Below are positions 12,001-23,176 of a stretch of DNA of 64,000 nucleotides, one piece after another. Made by a program: the position numbers and the translations under genes. The notes beneath the pieces are model-generated. The model was not told the origin of the DNA. It searched no databases and worked only from the letters and a program-made list of their open reading frames with translations. This DNA comes from Cyclina sinensis (lineage: Eukaryota; Mollusca; Bivalvia; Venerida; Veneridae). The first letter of the stretch is position 1; each line of letters starts with the position of its first letter. The stretch covers positions 231,697-295,696 of the forward strand of contig JAAONU010000009.1 in the NCBI GenBank assembly GCA_012932295.1, given 5' to 3'.

Positions 12001-12300
12001 CCGCAACCATGGCTGTGTGGTTAGGATGTCTGCCTATAGAGCAGGAGATTGAAGGTTCAAATCCCAGTTGAAGCTGGGTTAGAACTGAGGAGAGGTTGGT
12101 TAGTGAGCCACCAACTAGTAAAACTAATTTTTACCTTAGACCCGTCTCAGCCAGGTGCCCAGCAAAAAGAGAAGGGATTCAGGAGGTACTGTGTGCACAA
12201 AAGATAGGTGTCTCATGATAAGCCAACTTGGTGTTGCTCTTTCAATAGGGGTGATACTATTATGATCGGTATTTTCGTGTGAGGTTTTTCTTGGCAATAT
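12001..12300 (+). repeat. tRNA-derived SINE
   Basis: TGGCTGTGTGGTTAGGATG (box A, about 12010) and GGTTCAAATCC (box B, about 12054-12064) are spaced as in a tRNA and followed by more than 200 bp of body. The acceptor stem does not pair, so this is not a functional tRNA gene. Confidence 0.6.
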
Positions 12301-12697
12301 TTTTGTTGTTGTTTTGGTTGACAAATGGAGGTTTAATTACAAAACATGTTTTTTCAAATTTTATTTACTTGTTAACAATTTATCATTTCCAGAGTTCTAA
12401 CAAAATAGTACATAAATACATCCACATGAATTGGTTAATGAATTGAATTCATTAGCTTTTAAGTCACAAAGTAATTACTGATTTATATATTCCTTAGACT
12501 CCAAGTAGTTTTTCTTTTCACAAAGTTCTCTCTAAAATTTATCCAACACACAAAGTTAAACTTATGAAATCAAATTGTCTCTCCTTTTAAAAAATAGTTT
12601 GTTGTTTTTACTTGGCATACCTCCACTCTGGCATTAACACCTCAAAAATACTCATGTGTCAAGTTATAAAACTAGAAATGGTTTTTGATTGAACAAA

Positions 12698-13430
12698 AAC
12701 ATATGTCTCCCCCCAGCCAGTTGCTGCAGGCAGTATTGAATCAGACGATTGTAAAATTTGACATTTAACCTCCAAGTGTGACCTTGACCTTGAGACACCA
12801 CACCCGCAAAGTGGGTTCTGCATGTCACCTTGATGAGGTGAACATCTGACCCAAGTTTCATAAAAATCCCTCAAGGGCTTTTGAAGATACAGAGGGGACA
12901 CGATTTTGTGGCATTTGACATTTAACCTCCAAGTGTGACCTTGACCTTGAGACACCACACCTGCAAAGTGGGTTCTGCATGTCGCCTTGATGAGATGAAC
13001 ATCTGACCCAAGTTTCATAAAAATCCTTCAAGGGCTTTGGTAGATACAGAGCGGACATGATTTTGTGATGGACAGATGGACGGACAGACAACCGGGGGAA
13101 AAACAATATGTCTCCCCCGATGAGGTGAACATCTGACCCAAGTTTCATAAAAATCCTTCAAGGGCTTTTGAAGATACAGAGCGGACACGATTTTGTGGCA
13201 TTTAACATTTAACCTCCAAGTGTGACCTTGACCTTGAGACACCACACCCGCAAAGTGGGTTCTGCACGTCGCCTTGATGAAGTGAACATCTGACACAAGT
13301 TTCATAAAAATCCTTCAAGGGCTTTGGAAGATACAGAGCGGACACGATTTTGTGACGGACAGACAGACGGACGGACGGACAATCAGGGGAAAAACAATAT
13401 GTCTCCCCCATTTTTGGGGGGAGACATAAA
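12698..13430. mobile_element. MITE-like element with ATGTCTCCCC ends and repeated core
   Basis: The left end reads ATATGTCTCCCCCC (about 12700) and the right end GGGGGGAGACATAAA (about 13428), with a terminal hairpin at 13400-13428. An internal end-like copy occurs at about 13109. The core repeats AACCTCCAAGTGTGACCTTG three times (about 12767, 12925 and 13211) and AACATCTGACCCAAGTTTCA several times. No transposase is present. The minus-strand frames such as MKLGSDVHLI are by-products of the core. Confidence 0.7.
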
Positions 13431-14177
13431 TACTGATTACAAATCTTGTTAGGAATGAATACATTTTTGCTTTTTTTCTTATTTTCTAATACAAAAGATT
13501 ATTATGTATCCTAATCAGACCTCAGCAGATTGTGTCAACTTTTAAAGTAAAATGGCTTTAAAAACACTAACATTCTAGACAGATTACACTGAAGGTGCTA
13601 ATAGAAAGCCAGATGACAAAAACAACAAATTAACAGATTACTGAGCTACCTTACTTCTCAAAAATAACTGAGCACAAATAATGTTGATTTTCCAAATTAA
13701 TAGTTAGAAGTTTAAAATTGTAAAATAAAATTAATATTTGCACAGTCCTTATTAAATAACTATTCTTTTAACAACAAATTTTACAATGAAAAGTTAAAAT
13801 TCATTAAAATTATATTTAAAATTCTGTGTTATGATGCATTATAATTTTTAAAAAAAATTGTGCATCATAATAACACTATTATATACAAAGCCTTTATGTT
13901 TACCTTTAAAACAAATTAATACTTGATTACAAATACAGTTCTCCACCAACAAAAGAATCAATACTTTTACTACCAGATAAGATTACATATTTTATCATGA
14001 AATTCATGAAGCGTAGAAATTTGAGTGGTTCATTAATAAGTTCACTGAATACCTGAAAGACCATTTAAAGAGTGTTTAAATGTTAACTCATAGGGCAGAA
14101 AAATTCTCAAAAAAAAATAACTGAGGTAGAATTTCCTTTTAAAATCATAACAAATGGCGTTTATTAACTGGAAGTAA
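13431..14177. other. Upstream region of the TRIM-like gene
   Basis: AT-rich non-coding DNA. A hairpin-forming pair, GTGTTATGATGCA (about 13826) and TGCATCATAATAACAC (about 13861), lies within it. No clear TATA box or splice acceptor near the ATG could be assigned, so an upstream 5' UTR exon is possible. Confidence 0.4.
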
Positions 14178-15488
14178 ATGTCTAGGATGTCTGGCCCAAG
14201 TTCAACAGGTTTTAGCAAGCATATTTCAAGTGAAAATGGTGAAAGAAGTTTGGAGACAACAGTTTACAGAAACTTGACAGCTGACAGTAAAATATCTCTT
14301 TACAAGAGTTCAGAAGAATATTTCGAGTATAGCTGTGACCCTTGTAACACTGCAGGAGAGCATGTGGAAGCAAAGGGGTTCTGTTCCAACTGTGAGGACT
14401 ATCTTTGTGGTAACTGCTTTAGAAGTCATTCTAGAAGTAAAGCTTCACGACATCATACCTTACTAGACAAGGATAATATGCCAACAAAGTCTGTTCCCCT
14501 GTGTGAACCGTGTAAACGCGAAGGCGACGACGAGGAAGCAGCAGGATTCTGTCGAGACTGTGAAGAATATTTGTGTAGTGGCTGTTACAAAAGCCATTCA
14601 AGAAGCAAAGTCTCAAGACAACATGTTTTGTTTGAAAAAGATAAAATGCCGATCTCCCCAATGCGTAATGAACAATACACTCATTATAAGGACATAGACA
14701 TAAGGTTTCATTTGGATGTAAACAACTGTTTTATCACTGGTATGACCCTAATGACATCCAACGATCTTATACTGGCTGACCAAGCAAACAACTCATTGAA
14801 ATGTGTGGATTTTAGAAATAATTTTGTAAAAGAGAGATTGCAATTAGATCCACCCCCTGTTGCACTCGCAGCAATATCCAAGAACGAGCTAGCTGTTGTT
14901 TTGTTAGATATATATAAAAGTAAAATACAGATTGTTTCAGTGTCTGACGGACTGTCAGTGGTAAGAACATTCAATATAGATAGTCGATCCAAATGCTCAG
15001 ACATTAAATACATAAATGGAAAATTATATGCTTTATTTTACCGCCCCCTATGTTTTAAGATTTTTCACCTGACAGGTGAAGTTTATAAAACTATTGTTCC
15101 TGAAAGAACAGTGGAAAAAAACTGCACCTGTCCAAGATACATCGCAGTTAGCCCTGATGAGAGTCTGATATACATTACTGACTTCGGAAAAGTTATAAGC
15201 ATAGATATGAACGGGAGAATGGTATCTTTATTTCAAGGTGAGGTTAAGAGCCCATGTAGTATCACTGTCTCTCCAACAGGATTGGTCTACGTGTGTGACA
15301 GAGAACAGCATGCCGTGCACAAGATGACATCAGCTCTCAATGACATCACTGTGGTCCTGGGACAAAGTGATGGCTTTGTCTTCCCACAAGCGATATGTTT
15401 TGACTATGACAAGCAACATCTCTACATCAGCAGCGGGAGTGAAGAAAACAAGTATTCGAATGTTGTTAAAGTATACCAATGGTCATGA
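14178..15488 (+). CDS. Double B-box / NHL-like (TRIM-related) protein, single exon
   Basis: A 436-aa uninterrupted frame. Residues 53-93 (CDPC, CSNCEDYLCGNC, then H84 and HH92-93) and 109-149 (CEPC, CRDCEEYLCSGC, then H140 and H149) are two B-box-type zinc fingers with repeated sequence. No RING precedes them and no long coiled coil follows. Residues about 185-435 form weak beta-propeller repeats (NDLILADQANNSLKCVD, ESLIYITDFGKVISID, GLVYVCDREQHAVHKM), as in TRIM2/3/56/71-like molluscan proteins. Without a RING it probably does not act as an E3 ligase on its own; a scaffold or innate-immune regulator role is only inference. The start is the first in-frame ATG (AAATGTCT); a second Met is at codon 4. 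Confidence 0.85.
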   Translation: MSRMSGPSSTGFSKHISSENGERSLETTVYRNLTADSKISLYKSSEEYFEYSCDPCNTAGEHVEAKGFCSNCEDYLCGNCFRSHSRSKASRHHTLLDKDNMPTKSVPLCEPCKREGDDEEAAGFCRDCEEYLCSGCYKSHSRSKVSRQHVLFEKDKMPISPMRNEQYTHYKDIDIRFHLDVNNCFITGMTLMTSNDLILADQANNSLKCVDFRNNFVKERLQLDPPPVALAAISKNELAVVLLDIYKSKIQIVSVSDGLSVVRTFNIDSRSKCSDIKYINGKLYALFYRPLCFKIFHLTGEVYKTIVPERTVEKNCTCPRYIAVSPDESLIYITDFGKVISIDMNGRMVSLFQGEVKSPCSITVSPTGLVYVCDREQHAVHKMTSALNDITVVLGQSDGFVFPQAICFDYDKQHLYISSGSEENKYSNVVKVYQWS

Positions 15489-15827
15489 ACAGTATAGCGA
15501 ATATGCTACTGATTAATATATCAAAAGGATGTGTAATAAATTATTTTAGGTTGCATGTTGCAGCATAGATATCCAACATTTGTTGTCATACTTATCAAAT
15601 ACTGGAGTAAAGCTGTATTGTTTTTACATTTCTGTGTCAATTTCAAATCAAAGGTGAAGGGTTTGTCGTATAAGTGCAGAAATGTATCTTTTTTTTCTTG
15701 GTATGTTGTCAGTCTACTTTCTCTTACTTGGTAAGAATATTTGTCTGTTACAATAGATAATAGCGTGAAAAAAGACAATCTATATATTACATGTATATTA
15801 ATTCTTTCTAGCTTTGTAAGCACTGAA

Positions 15828-15833
15828 AATAAA
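15828..15833 (+). terminator. Candidate polyadenylation signal of the TRIM-like gene
   Basis: AATAAA about 340 nt after the stop codon, the first such hexamer downstream. Confidence 0.4.
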
Positions 15834-16114
15834 GTAACAAAAAATCCCCTGATGCTTACCTTAGAGTTAGTTTACTGAACATTAACTCTTTAGAAGCTGT
15901 TGGAAAAACATTACTGCAGGAAGATTTATTTTAACTTTAAGAAACCTGGTTACAAACAGTAGATGCTATGTTTAATTGCAAATTGCATTCAGAACAAGGG
16001 TATATATATAAAAAATAACATACAGATGTGCTGGGGTTTAGAACGAGGGTATAAAAATAACATACAGATAGTGTTGGGATTCCTCTGACAGACCAAAATT
16101 GTGGTGTAGTGCTT

Positions 16115-16216
16115 CACATTGTCAACCAGTTTTCATTTTTCACACAGTCAACCAGTTTTCATTTTTCACACTGTCAACCAGAATTTTTTTTCACACTCAA
16201 CCAGTTCTCGTTTTTC
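16115..16216. repeat. About 30-bp tandem repeat, four copies
   Basis: CACA(C/T)(A/T)GTCAACCAG followed by TTTTCATTTTT recurs four times with small length changes. It abuts the foldback element at 16214. Confidence 0.7.
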
Positions 16217-16305
16217 ACCATCGTGAGAACCCACATTCGCTCATTACACTTTGGCTTATAGAATGTAGTGGAAACGGAATATTTACAGTGGGTTCTTATG
16301 ATGAC
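16214..16305. mobile_element. Small foldback (MITE-like) element
   Basis: TCACCATCGTGAGAACCCAC at the left is matched by the complement of GTGGGTTCTTATGATGAC at the right (about 16289-16306), giving arms of about 18-20 nt. The left arm and adjoining CATTCG resemble the left end of the element at 31388-31790. No clear target duplication was found. Confidence 0.5.
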
Positions 16306-16369
16306 AAGATATCATTTTATACCCTTTTGCATGATGCAATCTAGCTATCTATTTGAGCTTATTTATGGG

Positions 16370-16615
16370 TAGGTACTGGTTGCCCATATGACCGACAGCC
16401 CTGAAGGGATTAGTTATTCTATGTTGTGGGGGTAGTGCAAGATACAGACACCTCTGGTTCTTTTGCATGCTCAGTGTATAGCACTGATACATGGGACCTT
16501 GGTTTAACGTCTCATCCGAAAGACTTAAGTCATGTTAGTGGAGGAGCAGGGGATTGAACTCCGGACCCCTGGTTTACCAGTCCAGCGCATAACTACTGGA
16601 CCACATCCTCTCCTC
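16370..16615 (-). repeat. tRNA-derived SINE with conserved central domain
   Basis: Read on the minus strand, a tRNA-like head (TGGTCCAGTAGTTATGCGC as box A, GGAGTTCAATCCCC as box B, 16541-16612) is followed by GTCTTTCGGATGAGACGTTA and CACTGAGCATGCAAAAGAAC. The same central block occurs at 43290-43420 and 49660-49760 with different heads. It may be a MetaSINE-type core, but that name is from memory. Confidence 0.65.
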
Positions 16616-17917
16616 ATGATGCAATTTGTTTTTAACAGTTTTTAATAGTTTTGGAGATACTCAAAATATAATGCGGGTGAGAATTTGTGAGATTTCATCT
16701 ATTTACCATGAGATTTTGTGAGATTTGCACGAGTAGCCAGTTTTTGATATTTCAAGTCTTTGTAAATAAAGACTGTGTTACTCTGAAAGTCTGAAGAAAT
16801 TTATTCTCTGTCAGACAATACTGACGTAAATTAACTTTTTTTGTGCAAATAGTGGATTAAGTGGGATATTGTACTAGCGGTACGGTACGGCTGTGCCATG
16901 TTTGTCGGATCTGAGTTGATAACAAAGACAAACCTATATTTTGTAATTGTTTCTATGTATAGTAGGAGGAGACAATTGCAACTACATACATGTATAACTG
17001 AAAAACAAAATAACACACTTGTATAATTGGTAAAACAAAATAAAAAGAAGATTCTCCTAACACAAAAGTTTGAATTTGATTATTCCCAAACATCCATACC
17101 TTCCAAAGAAGAATTATTTTCAAATAAAATCTTTATAATATTATGCTTCGTCTATGTTCTTGTTCAACCTAACTCACATGTTTGAAGTATCAAAATCGCA
17201 ATAAAGTCAGGACTGGATTCTGTCAATTTGTTCTGAAAAACCTCATTTTTTTGTCGTCACTGTTGTTGCATTTTATCTTTCTTTCACTGGAAAATGTGTT
17301 GAGGAGACTGACGAATGTTTTCGTATTTTTCTTGTATCGCGATCTGTTTAAATCACATTACGACTGTAATGCCACAAAGAATACTGATAATGCTGAACGA
17401 TGGTCCCAATATTAAAGACAGCTCTATGCATTAACACACAATTTGTTTTTTACACACACTTTCCCCTTTTTTTACTACACACTGATATATTTTCTGGTTA
17501 ACATAAACTTAGCTTCCTGATGTTTAAAGATCCAGTTTAAATTGCAAAGATGAAATACAGTGTAACAACAGTAATTACATATGTGTTATACTGATTCTTC
17601 TGACAAGCTTCTAAATTCATAACAGACATTGGACATTTACTATGTCTGTGATAAACATTGAAAGATCTGCCTATGGTCTTGTGACTATCCACCTGACTTT
17701 CAGACTATAGCTAATATGCAATTTAGTAGTTGTATTGTTAAGATAGTAAAACTGTTGAAGTTTTCTTGCTGATTTGTAGATATGGGGTTTTATTTAGCTG
17801 TTTTAATGGGACTCGTTCATTGGAAGCATAACTGTGACACATATGTAAATCCTGTAATTATAAATTATCTGTGTAACTGACACTGAGACTTTAAAATGAA
17901 GCAGTCTTATTTGAAAT

Positions 17918-20900
17918 CTATTCCGACTTCTTTGCATCTCTTCCTAGAATTGATTTCTTCTTTCTCCACTTGTATCTCTTTCCTTTCATCAGCTGTATAT
18001 TTGTCTGTTTGTTATATGTAAGTAAGACGGGGGAATGTAGCAACAAAGACACACTGTTCTCTGAAAATACAACAAATAAAGTGGTTATAACCTTACACAT
18101 ATATCCGAAACTGCAAATACAACTGACAGTACAATTCAAGGGTTTAAGGTGAAAAAAAAAAAGTTCTATCTGCAAGAAAAATAAAGAAGCAGATAGCTTT
18201 TTATAGCATTAAACCCATCAAAATACTTTAAAAGATAAATTCTGTCTTCTGTAACATCAAGTTGGTCCGAGTTTCATGAAGACTGGGTTAGAACTGTATG
18301 CAGTTTCCCACTGATCTAAACTGGTATCTTCCTATTCTGATTCCTTGTCACACACTTTAAACAGGAAATCATTATAAGAAAAATTCGCAGATCTGACAGA
18401 CAAAGTTTTGGAAAATTTTACAGACTTGTAATGGTGATGTTAAGAGTATATATATATTCAAAGGAATTTTTGAAATCAAAAAGTCAAACATTCTAGAAGT
18501 TTCATGAAAATGTGGTCAAATGTGGTCCCTAGTTTGTTCACAATGTTTCGACCACATCTGACAAAGTCTCAAACTTCACTTACAGATCATCAAAAGATAT
18601 ATTCTGATTAAGTTTACTGAAAATTGTCTCAAAAATGTGGTGATCAATTATCAGTTAAGTTGGCCCTGGTGTGGTTTGATCTGAGAACCCCTGGAAGAAC
18701 AATTATCCAATGCACTACCAACTGAGCTAGCTGGGTTAGCCCTTAAGCAAGACAGAATATAAATAATACCATCTAGATGTTTAGACAACTCCGTCCATTC
18801 TTGTAGAAATTTTATCCTCTCCTCTCTGTCCAAACCATAGGGATTGAGGCCACGTTTTAAGCATGACTGAAAATAATTGCACCATTGTTATGATTATTTA
18901 TAGATTCATCCAAGGTCAACTGCTTGACATCAAGGTCACCCAGATTTATGGAAGTAATATCCAGCTGCAGAAACATATAATATATTTAAATGTCAGTGAT
19001 ACTAGAGATTTTAGACAACATCTGGGTTTAAAATTTGGTTAATTCTTTAGAAGTATCTTATATTGCTGCTTTTTAATTCTTGCCTAAAAAAAGATGAAAT
19101 CCATGCAATAAGTTCTGACAAATATTCCTGTATACTTTCATCCATATACTCTGTAAATAACTTCCTTGCTATTCCACTAAAAATAAAATAGACCATTATG
19201 TTGGTCTGCACCGCCAACAAGGTCAGCGCATGAGACAAAGTTAAACATACTAAACTTATTTGTTCATATTGTCTGCAATATTATTCTGCCAAATTATATA
19301 GTATATTTATGTCTTGTTATTACCTTACAAACTTCTTGTTCTGTCATATTTTCTATCCCCTCTCTGACCATTGCTCTGTCTATGTGTAACATTATCAAAC
19401 CATCTTGTTTCAGAGGTAGTCGTCTTTTTGTAAAATCACAGATGGCAGCTAGATGTCTCTGAAACAGGCCATATATAAAGCATTACTGATACATCCATTA
19501 TTACTGAAACATGGGACATTACTGATATATGGAGCGTCCAACCTCAAACACCAACCAGCTTAAACAAACATGCAGGAAATAAAATTTCACTCTAAAACGA
19601 GTCTCTCAAGTATGAAATTGGGCTGAACGGTCCATATCAGCAGACGCTTCTCCTCACTTCCAGTGATTAAAAATTACCCATAGTGCCCCTCTATAATGCA
19701 ATCTTAATGCAGAGTAGATTCCCCTATCGTATCAATAACAGTACTAAAGCTTCCAAAAAGCTTCGTGATTTAAACAGCTTGTGTTGAGGCAGTGCCTTAG
19801 TTTACTTAGAAGGTACAAGTACTCAAAAAGACTTCATATTCATACTTACAAAATAAACTGTGGGCAGCACCTCTATACTGAAAGGGAAAGATTCAAATTG
19901 ATGCTTCACCCATAGAAGTTCTTCAGTTGTAGGATGACTAGAATTCTGAAGCTGTATAGTAAGTAAAAGATGTCATCAGTATCTTGTATATTAGAATCCC
20001 GCATTACGACCACTCTGTTAGTAAGACCGATTTGTCAAAGAATTGTTATTGGTCTTAATTGCTGGATTCTACTGTAAGTATATTCTGCAATGTTTTTTTA
20101 GGTTTTCTTTTTAACCAGAATTCAAACAAGAGTTAAGGTAGGCCATTTTTATCAGTCAAGGTGAAGGTCACAAATCTCCCGATGAAGCAATCAAAAGTGT
20201 TAAAATCGAGATGAATGGAAAAAGAAAAAGTTATCGGAGTCATTATTTTATAGCATATTTTCACATTCACCCCTTGAAAAGAAATGATTGTCATGTATAA
20301 GCTGTCAGCCGACAAAAGTATCTTTTTCTCTTTTTAAATATTATCAAAATATCAGTGACCTTGAAAAACTCTTGACCATTTACTAATTTCATGTTTAAAT
20401 CTGCTATCATAATGTAAACATGAATATATAACACAAACAACAGGTCAGCTCAAGACCTTCTCTTACATCTAGTAATTTTTCTCACAGGAACAATGGAAAT
20501 ATTCGAACCGCAGACCAGACCTCCCTTACAAAGTTACGTGGTTTTAAGTCAGCAACTACAGATGACCACATGATCATGTCCTACAAATAACTTACCTTAT
20601 CTAATATACGTAAAAAGTGATCTTGGACTTCTCCATGTGTGTGTCTTTGCACCTGTTTGTCCATGTGCTCCAGTACATTATGGTAATGTGATAACTTGCG
20701 AGCATGCAAGTGCTGCCCAAACTCTACCTTTTGTTTATCATTCCATAAATGATGGGTAAACAATGTGCGTGGATACATATATCTGAAAATGTACAAATTG
20801 GGAAGTGGAAGCAAAAAGGCTTTATCTACTTTTTAATTTAACCGCCATATCTTGGTTACATCCCATGAAATGTGAGCAAGACATTCGAAGAAGAGTGTAA

Positions 20901-23102
20901 ATGGTTAAAATAGAAAATGTGATTTTAGCAAACATAATCGAACATAAAACGTTACATTTACAGTTCACTCCAGTGATGATCTGTAACTATGACTTCCTGA
21001 CTTGAAAAAAGCATGTCATAGCATATGAACATAAAACGTTACATTTACAGTGCACTCCAGTGTTGATCTGTAACTATGACTGCCTGACTTGAAAAAAACA
21101 TGTCAGCTTAACCATATGAAGAGAAAACACAGTGGCCATTATTGTACTAATTGTGTCAGCAGATCAATACTGTCAAAAAGTGTACATATTTTATGGAAGT
21201 TTAAGAAAACTATTCTGACTGTGCTGAAATAAGAAATATCGTTTTGTTTCCAGAATCTCAAATATGAAGTGGATAAAAGTTAGTTTTTTAAGTCTCAAAT
21301 ATAAAAACTATATTCATAAATACTGATCGAACTGACCAGATATCAGACTTACCCTATTATTACAAATAAGTTTCCCACAAAGGGTATACTTGCCAGCAGT
21401 AACAAAGAAACAATCTTCAGCATATCTTTTGGCAACTGTAACACAAGTTCAACAGCTATATATAATGCTTTTTTCAACAACACAAATTTTAAGTGCTGTT
21501 TCTTTCTTAACCGGTGCAAAATCTTGCACCTTCCCCCCACCCCCACCCAACTTGACCCCCTTTTAAAAAAAAAATCTGTGCGCAAAATTATATAGAGTTC
21601 AAATTTCAATGCTGTACTGTAGGTCAAGATAAAGTCATCGCTTTTTCAAAATAACTTCTTCTTGTCATCTTTTCAATGAAGGTATTTCACTCATTTTATG
21701 TTAGCCTAATACTAGCAAAGAATATCTGTGTAATTGGTTCTAAAAACTAAAAGATGAACATACAGCCAGCCAACAGTTTGATTTGAAAGACCGTTATTGC
21801 ATATCCAACACTGAAGAGTCTTTTTTTTACCTGTTTACAATGGAATTTTACCTGTTTACAATGGAATTTTACCTGTTTACAATGGATTTTTACCTGTTTA
21901 CAATGCAATTTTACCTGTTTACAATATCTAATGAAGGTTCTTACCTCTTGATATATTTCAAGCTCTCTTCTAGAAAATGTGTGAAGTTCTCGCCCACTCC
22001 ACATGTCTCTTGTTACTGTAAGGTAATCTTTTGTGTCTGAAGCTATGTACCTCACACCTGTAGAAATATATTTTTTGGAGATAACCACTCTGCCTTAACT
22101 TTTTTACTATCAAAGGGTCTCATCTAGAGATATGTTCCCAACGGGCAGAAACCAGTGACCTTAATACCAAAATACCATTCTTACGAAACATGAAAGTCCA
22201 TAACAGAAAGATGAAATCCTGGATTCACCCCAGCAACCTAACAACAAATAAAGAAGCCAATAGAGAATTTTTTGCTTTTACCCCCTTTAATTGTATTTTA
22301 CCCAAAACTTTACTGGCTTGTAAATGGGAACAAGAACTTTCACTGGAAGATGACAATTCCCATGAAGTGCTGCTGTGACCTTTGAACTTAGGACCAGATA
22401 AGATAAATTGTAGATCTTTCAAAAAAGTGAGATTTTTTTTCACAATTTTACCTCAAGGTCAAATAACAAATCTGAACAGACTTAGATGACCTATAGACTA
22501 AACAACTTTAATATATTTTCACCTATAACTCCTGCATGTATACATAATTATGTCAACTAGACACAATGTTTTCCTCAAAATTAAAATTCTTAAGAGAAGT
22601 GCATTTAATAAGTGTGTCCTACAAGAAAAAGGAAATTATTTCATCAATTCAGTCTTATCTGTGGAAAACATGAATCATCCGGTAAAATATTTAAGAAAAT
22701 AATGCATTTCTGTAAACTTTTTACATCATAACTGTGGTCTCAGATCTCCTAGGTAAAATTATGGACCTAAATTTTTTGAAGTCTTAAACAGACTGAAATA
22801 TAATACTCAGCTGAATTTCTCTAAGTGAAAAGGAAACTGTGTCTAAAAAGCAAGTCTTGCAAAAACTACTTGAGTGCCAGTGACAGTCCATTTGAAAGAA
22901 TGTGTCTTATAACCATGTGCATCTTAAATCTGGGAACAGACAGTAGTTAGTTGAAAACACTTACTTTTTATAGTTTTGTATACATTGAAAGTTTTTGGTG
23001 CTTTCTTTTCTAGTCTGTTTTCATACTTGTCAACAAGCTGACTAAACCTGTTGATAAGATAACGCCACGCCTTTGTTGGTGGACCGATAGTATCCTGGGG
23101 GT
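17918..23102 (-). CDS. LETMD1: LETMD1, LETM1 domain-containing protein 1 (first coding exon missing)
   Basis: Exons on the minus strand: 22965-23102 (acceptor could instead be at 23119), 21945-22057, 21353-21435, 20596-20782, 19850-19951, 19324-19458, 18770-18866 and 17918-18060 (stop TAG). All have GT/AG borders and phases that join without a break, giving about 331 residues; human LETMD1 has about 360. The conserved order is visible: AWRYLINRFSQLVDKYENR, VYKTIKSVRYIASDTKDYL, a membrane segment (IVSLLLLASIPFVGNLFVII), then MYPRTLFTHHLW, the LETM1-like helical domain, RGLNPYGLDREERIKFLQEW and SLLLHSPVLL. From family knowledge this is a mitochondrial inner-membrane protein (also HCCR) linked to respiratory function. 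The N-terminal targeting exon should lie above 23102 and was not found. It may be separated by the transposons at 23.2-28.1 kb. Confidence 0.88.
18655..18750 (-). repeat. tRNA-like SINE fragment
   Basis: On the minus strand TAGCTCAGTTGGTAGTGCATT (box A) and GGGGTTCTCAGATCAAA (degenerate box B) have tRNA spacing. It lies in a LETMD1 intron directly beside the exon at 18770-18866. Confidence 0.5.
20466..20560 (-). repeat. Possible tRNA-derived SINE fragment
   Basis: On the minus strand TGGTCATCTGTAGTTGCTGA and CGGTTCGAATATT are spaced like tRNA boxes A and B. Both are degenerate. Located in a LETMD1 intron. Confidence 0.35.
20936..21112. repeat. Two tandem copies of an about 86-bp unit
   Basis: GAACATAAAACGTTACATTT begins at about 20939 and again at about 21026. 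The following TGATCTGTAACTATGAC and CTGACTTGAAAAAA also recur. It is intronic in LETMD1. Confidence 0.75.
21829..21935 (-). repeat. 21-bp minisatellite next to a LETMD1 donor site
   Basis: ACCTGTTTACAATGGAATTTT repeats five times (starts about 21829, 21850, 21871, 21892 and 21913). On the LETMD1 strand each unit contains AACAG|GTAAAA, a donor-like sequence. The reading frame of the adjacent exon stays open through all units to 21747. Confidence 0.9.
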
Positions 23103-23176
23103 CTGTAGAATACAGACAACTGAAATTTAAACGGTATACATTCATGTTATTTAATATTTTTTCCTAAGAAAACATA

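Larger units (their letters stand above)
15834..17917. other. Intergenic region between the TRIM-like gene and LETMD1
   Basis: The two genes converge here. The stretch holds a 30-bp tandem repeat, a foldback element and a SINE, listed separately. The rest, about 16.6-17.9 kb, is AT-rich with no recognised feature except TTTATT at 17789-17794, which reads AATAAA on the minus strand and could be the LETMD1 polyadenylation signal. Confidence 0.45.

Noticed and set aside
12010..12066. Possible tRNA gene (good boxes A and B)
   Set aside because: No pairing acceptor stem, and a long body follows; read as a SINE head. The same reasoning applies at 304, 16541, 18690, 49600 and 56521.
12659..13411. 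Overlapping minus-strand frames (MKLGSDVH..., up to 119 aa)
   Set aside because: They fall entirely inside a MITE-like element and repeat with its core; no start context, splice sites or known domain.
21783..22040. Plus-strand 85-aa frame with FYLFTM repeats
   Set aside because: It translates the 21-bp minisatellite and the antisense of a LETMD1 exon.
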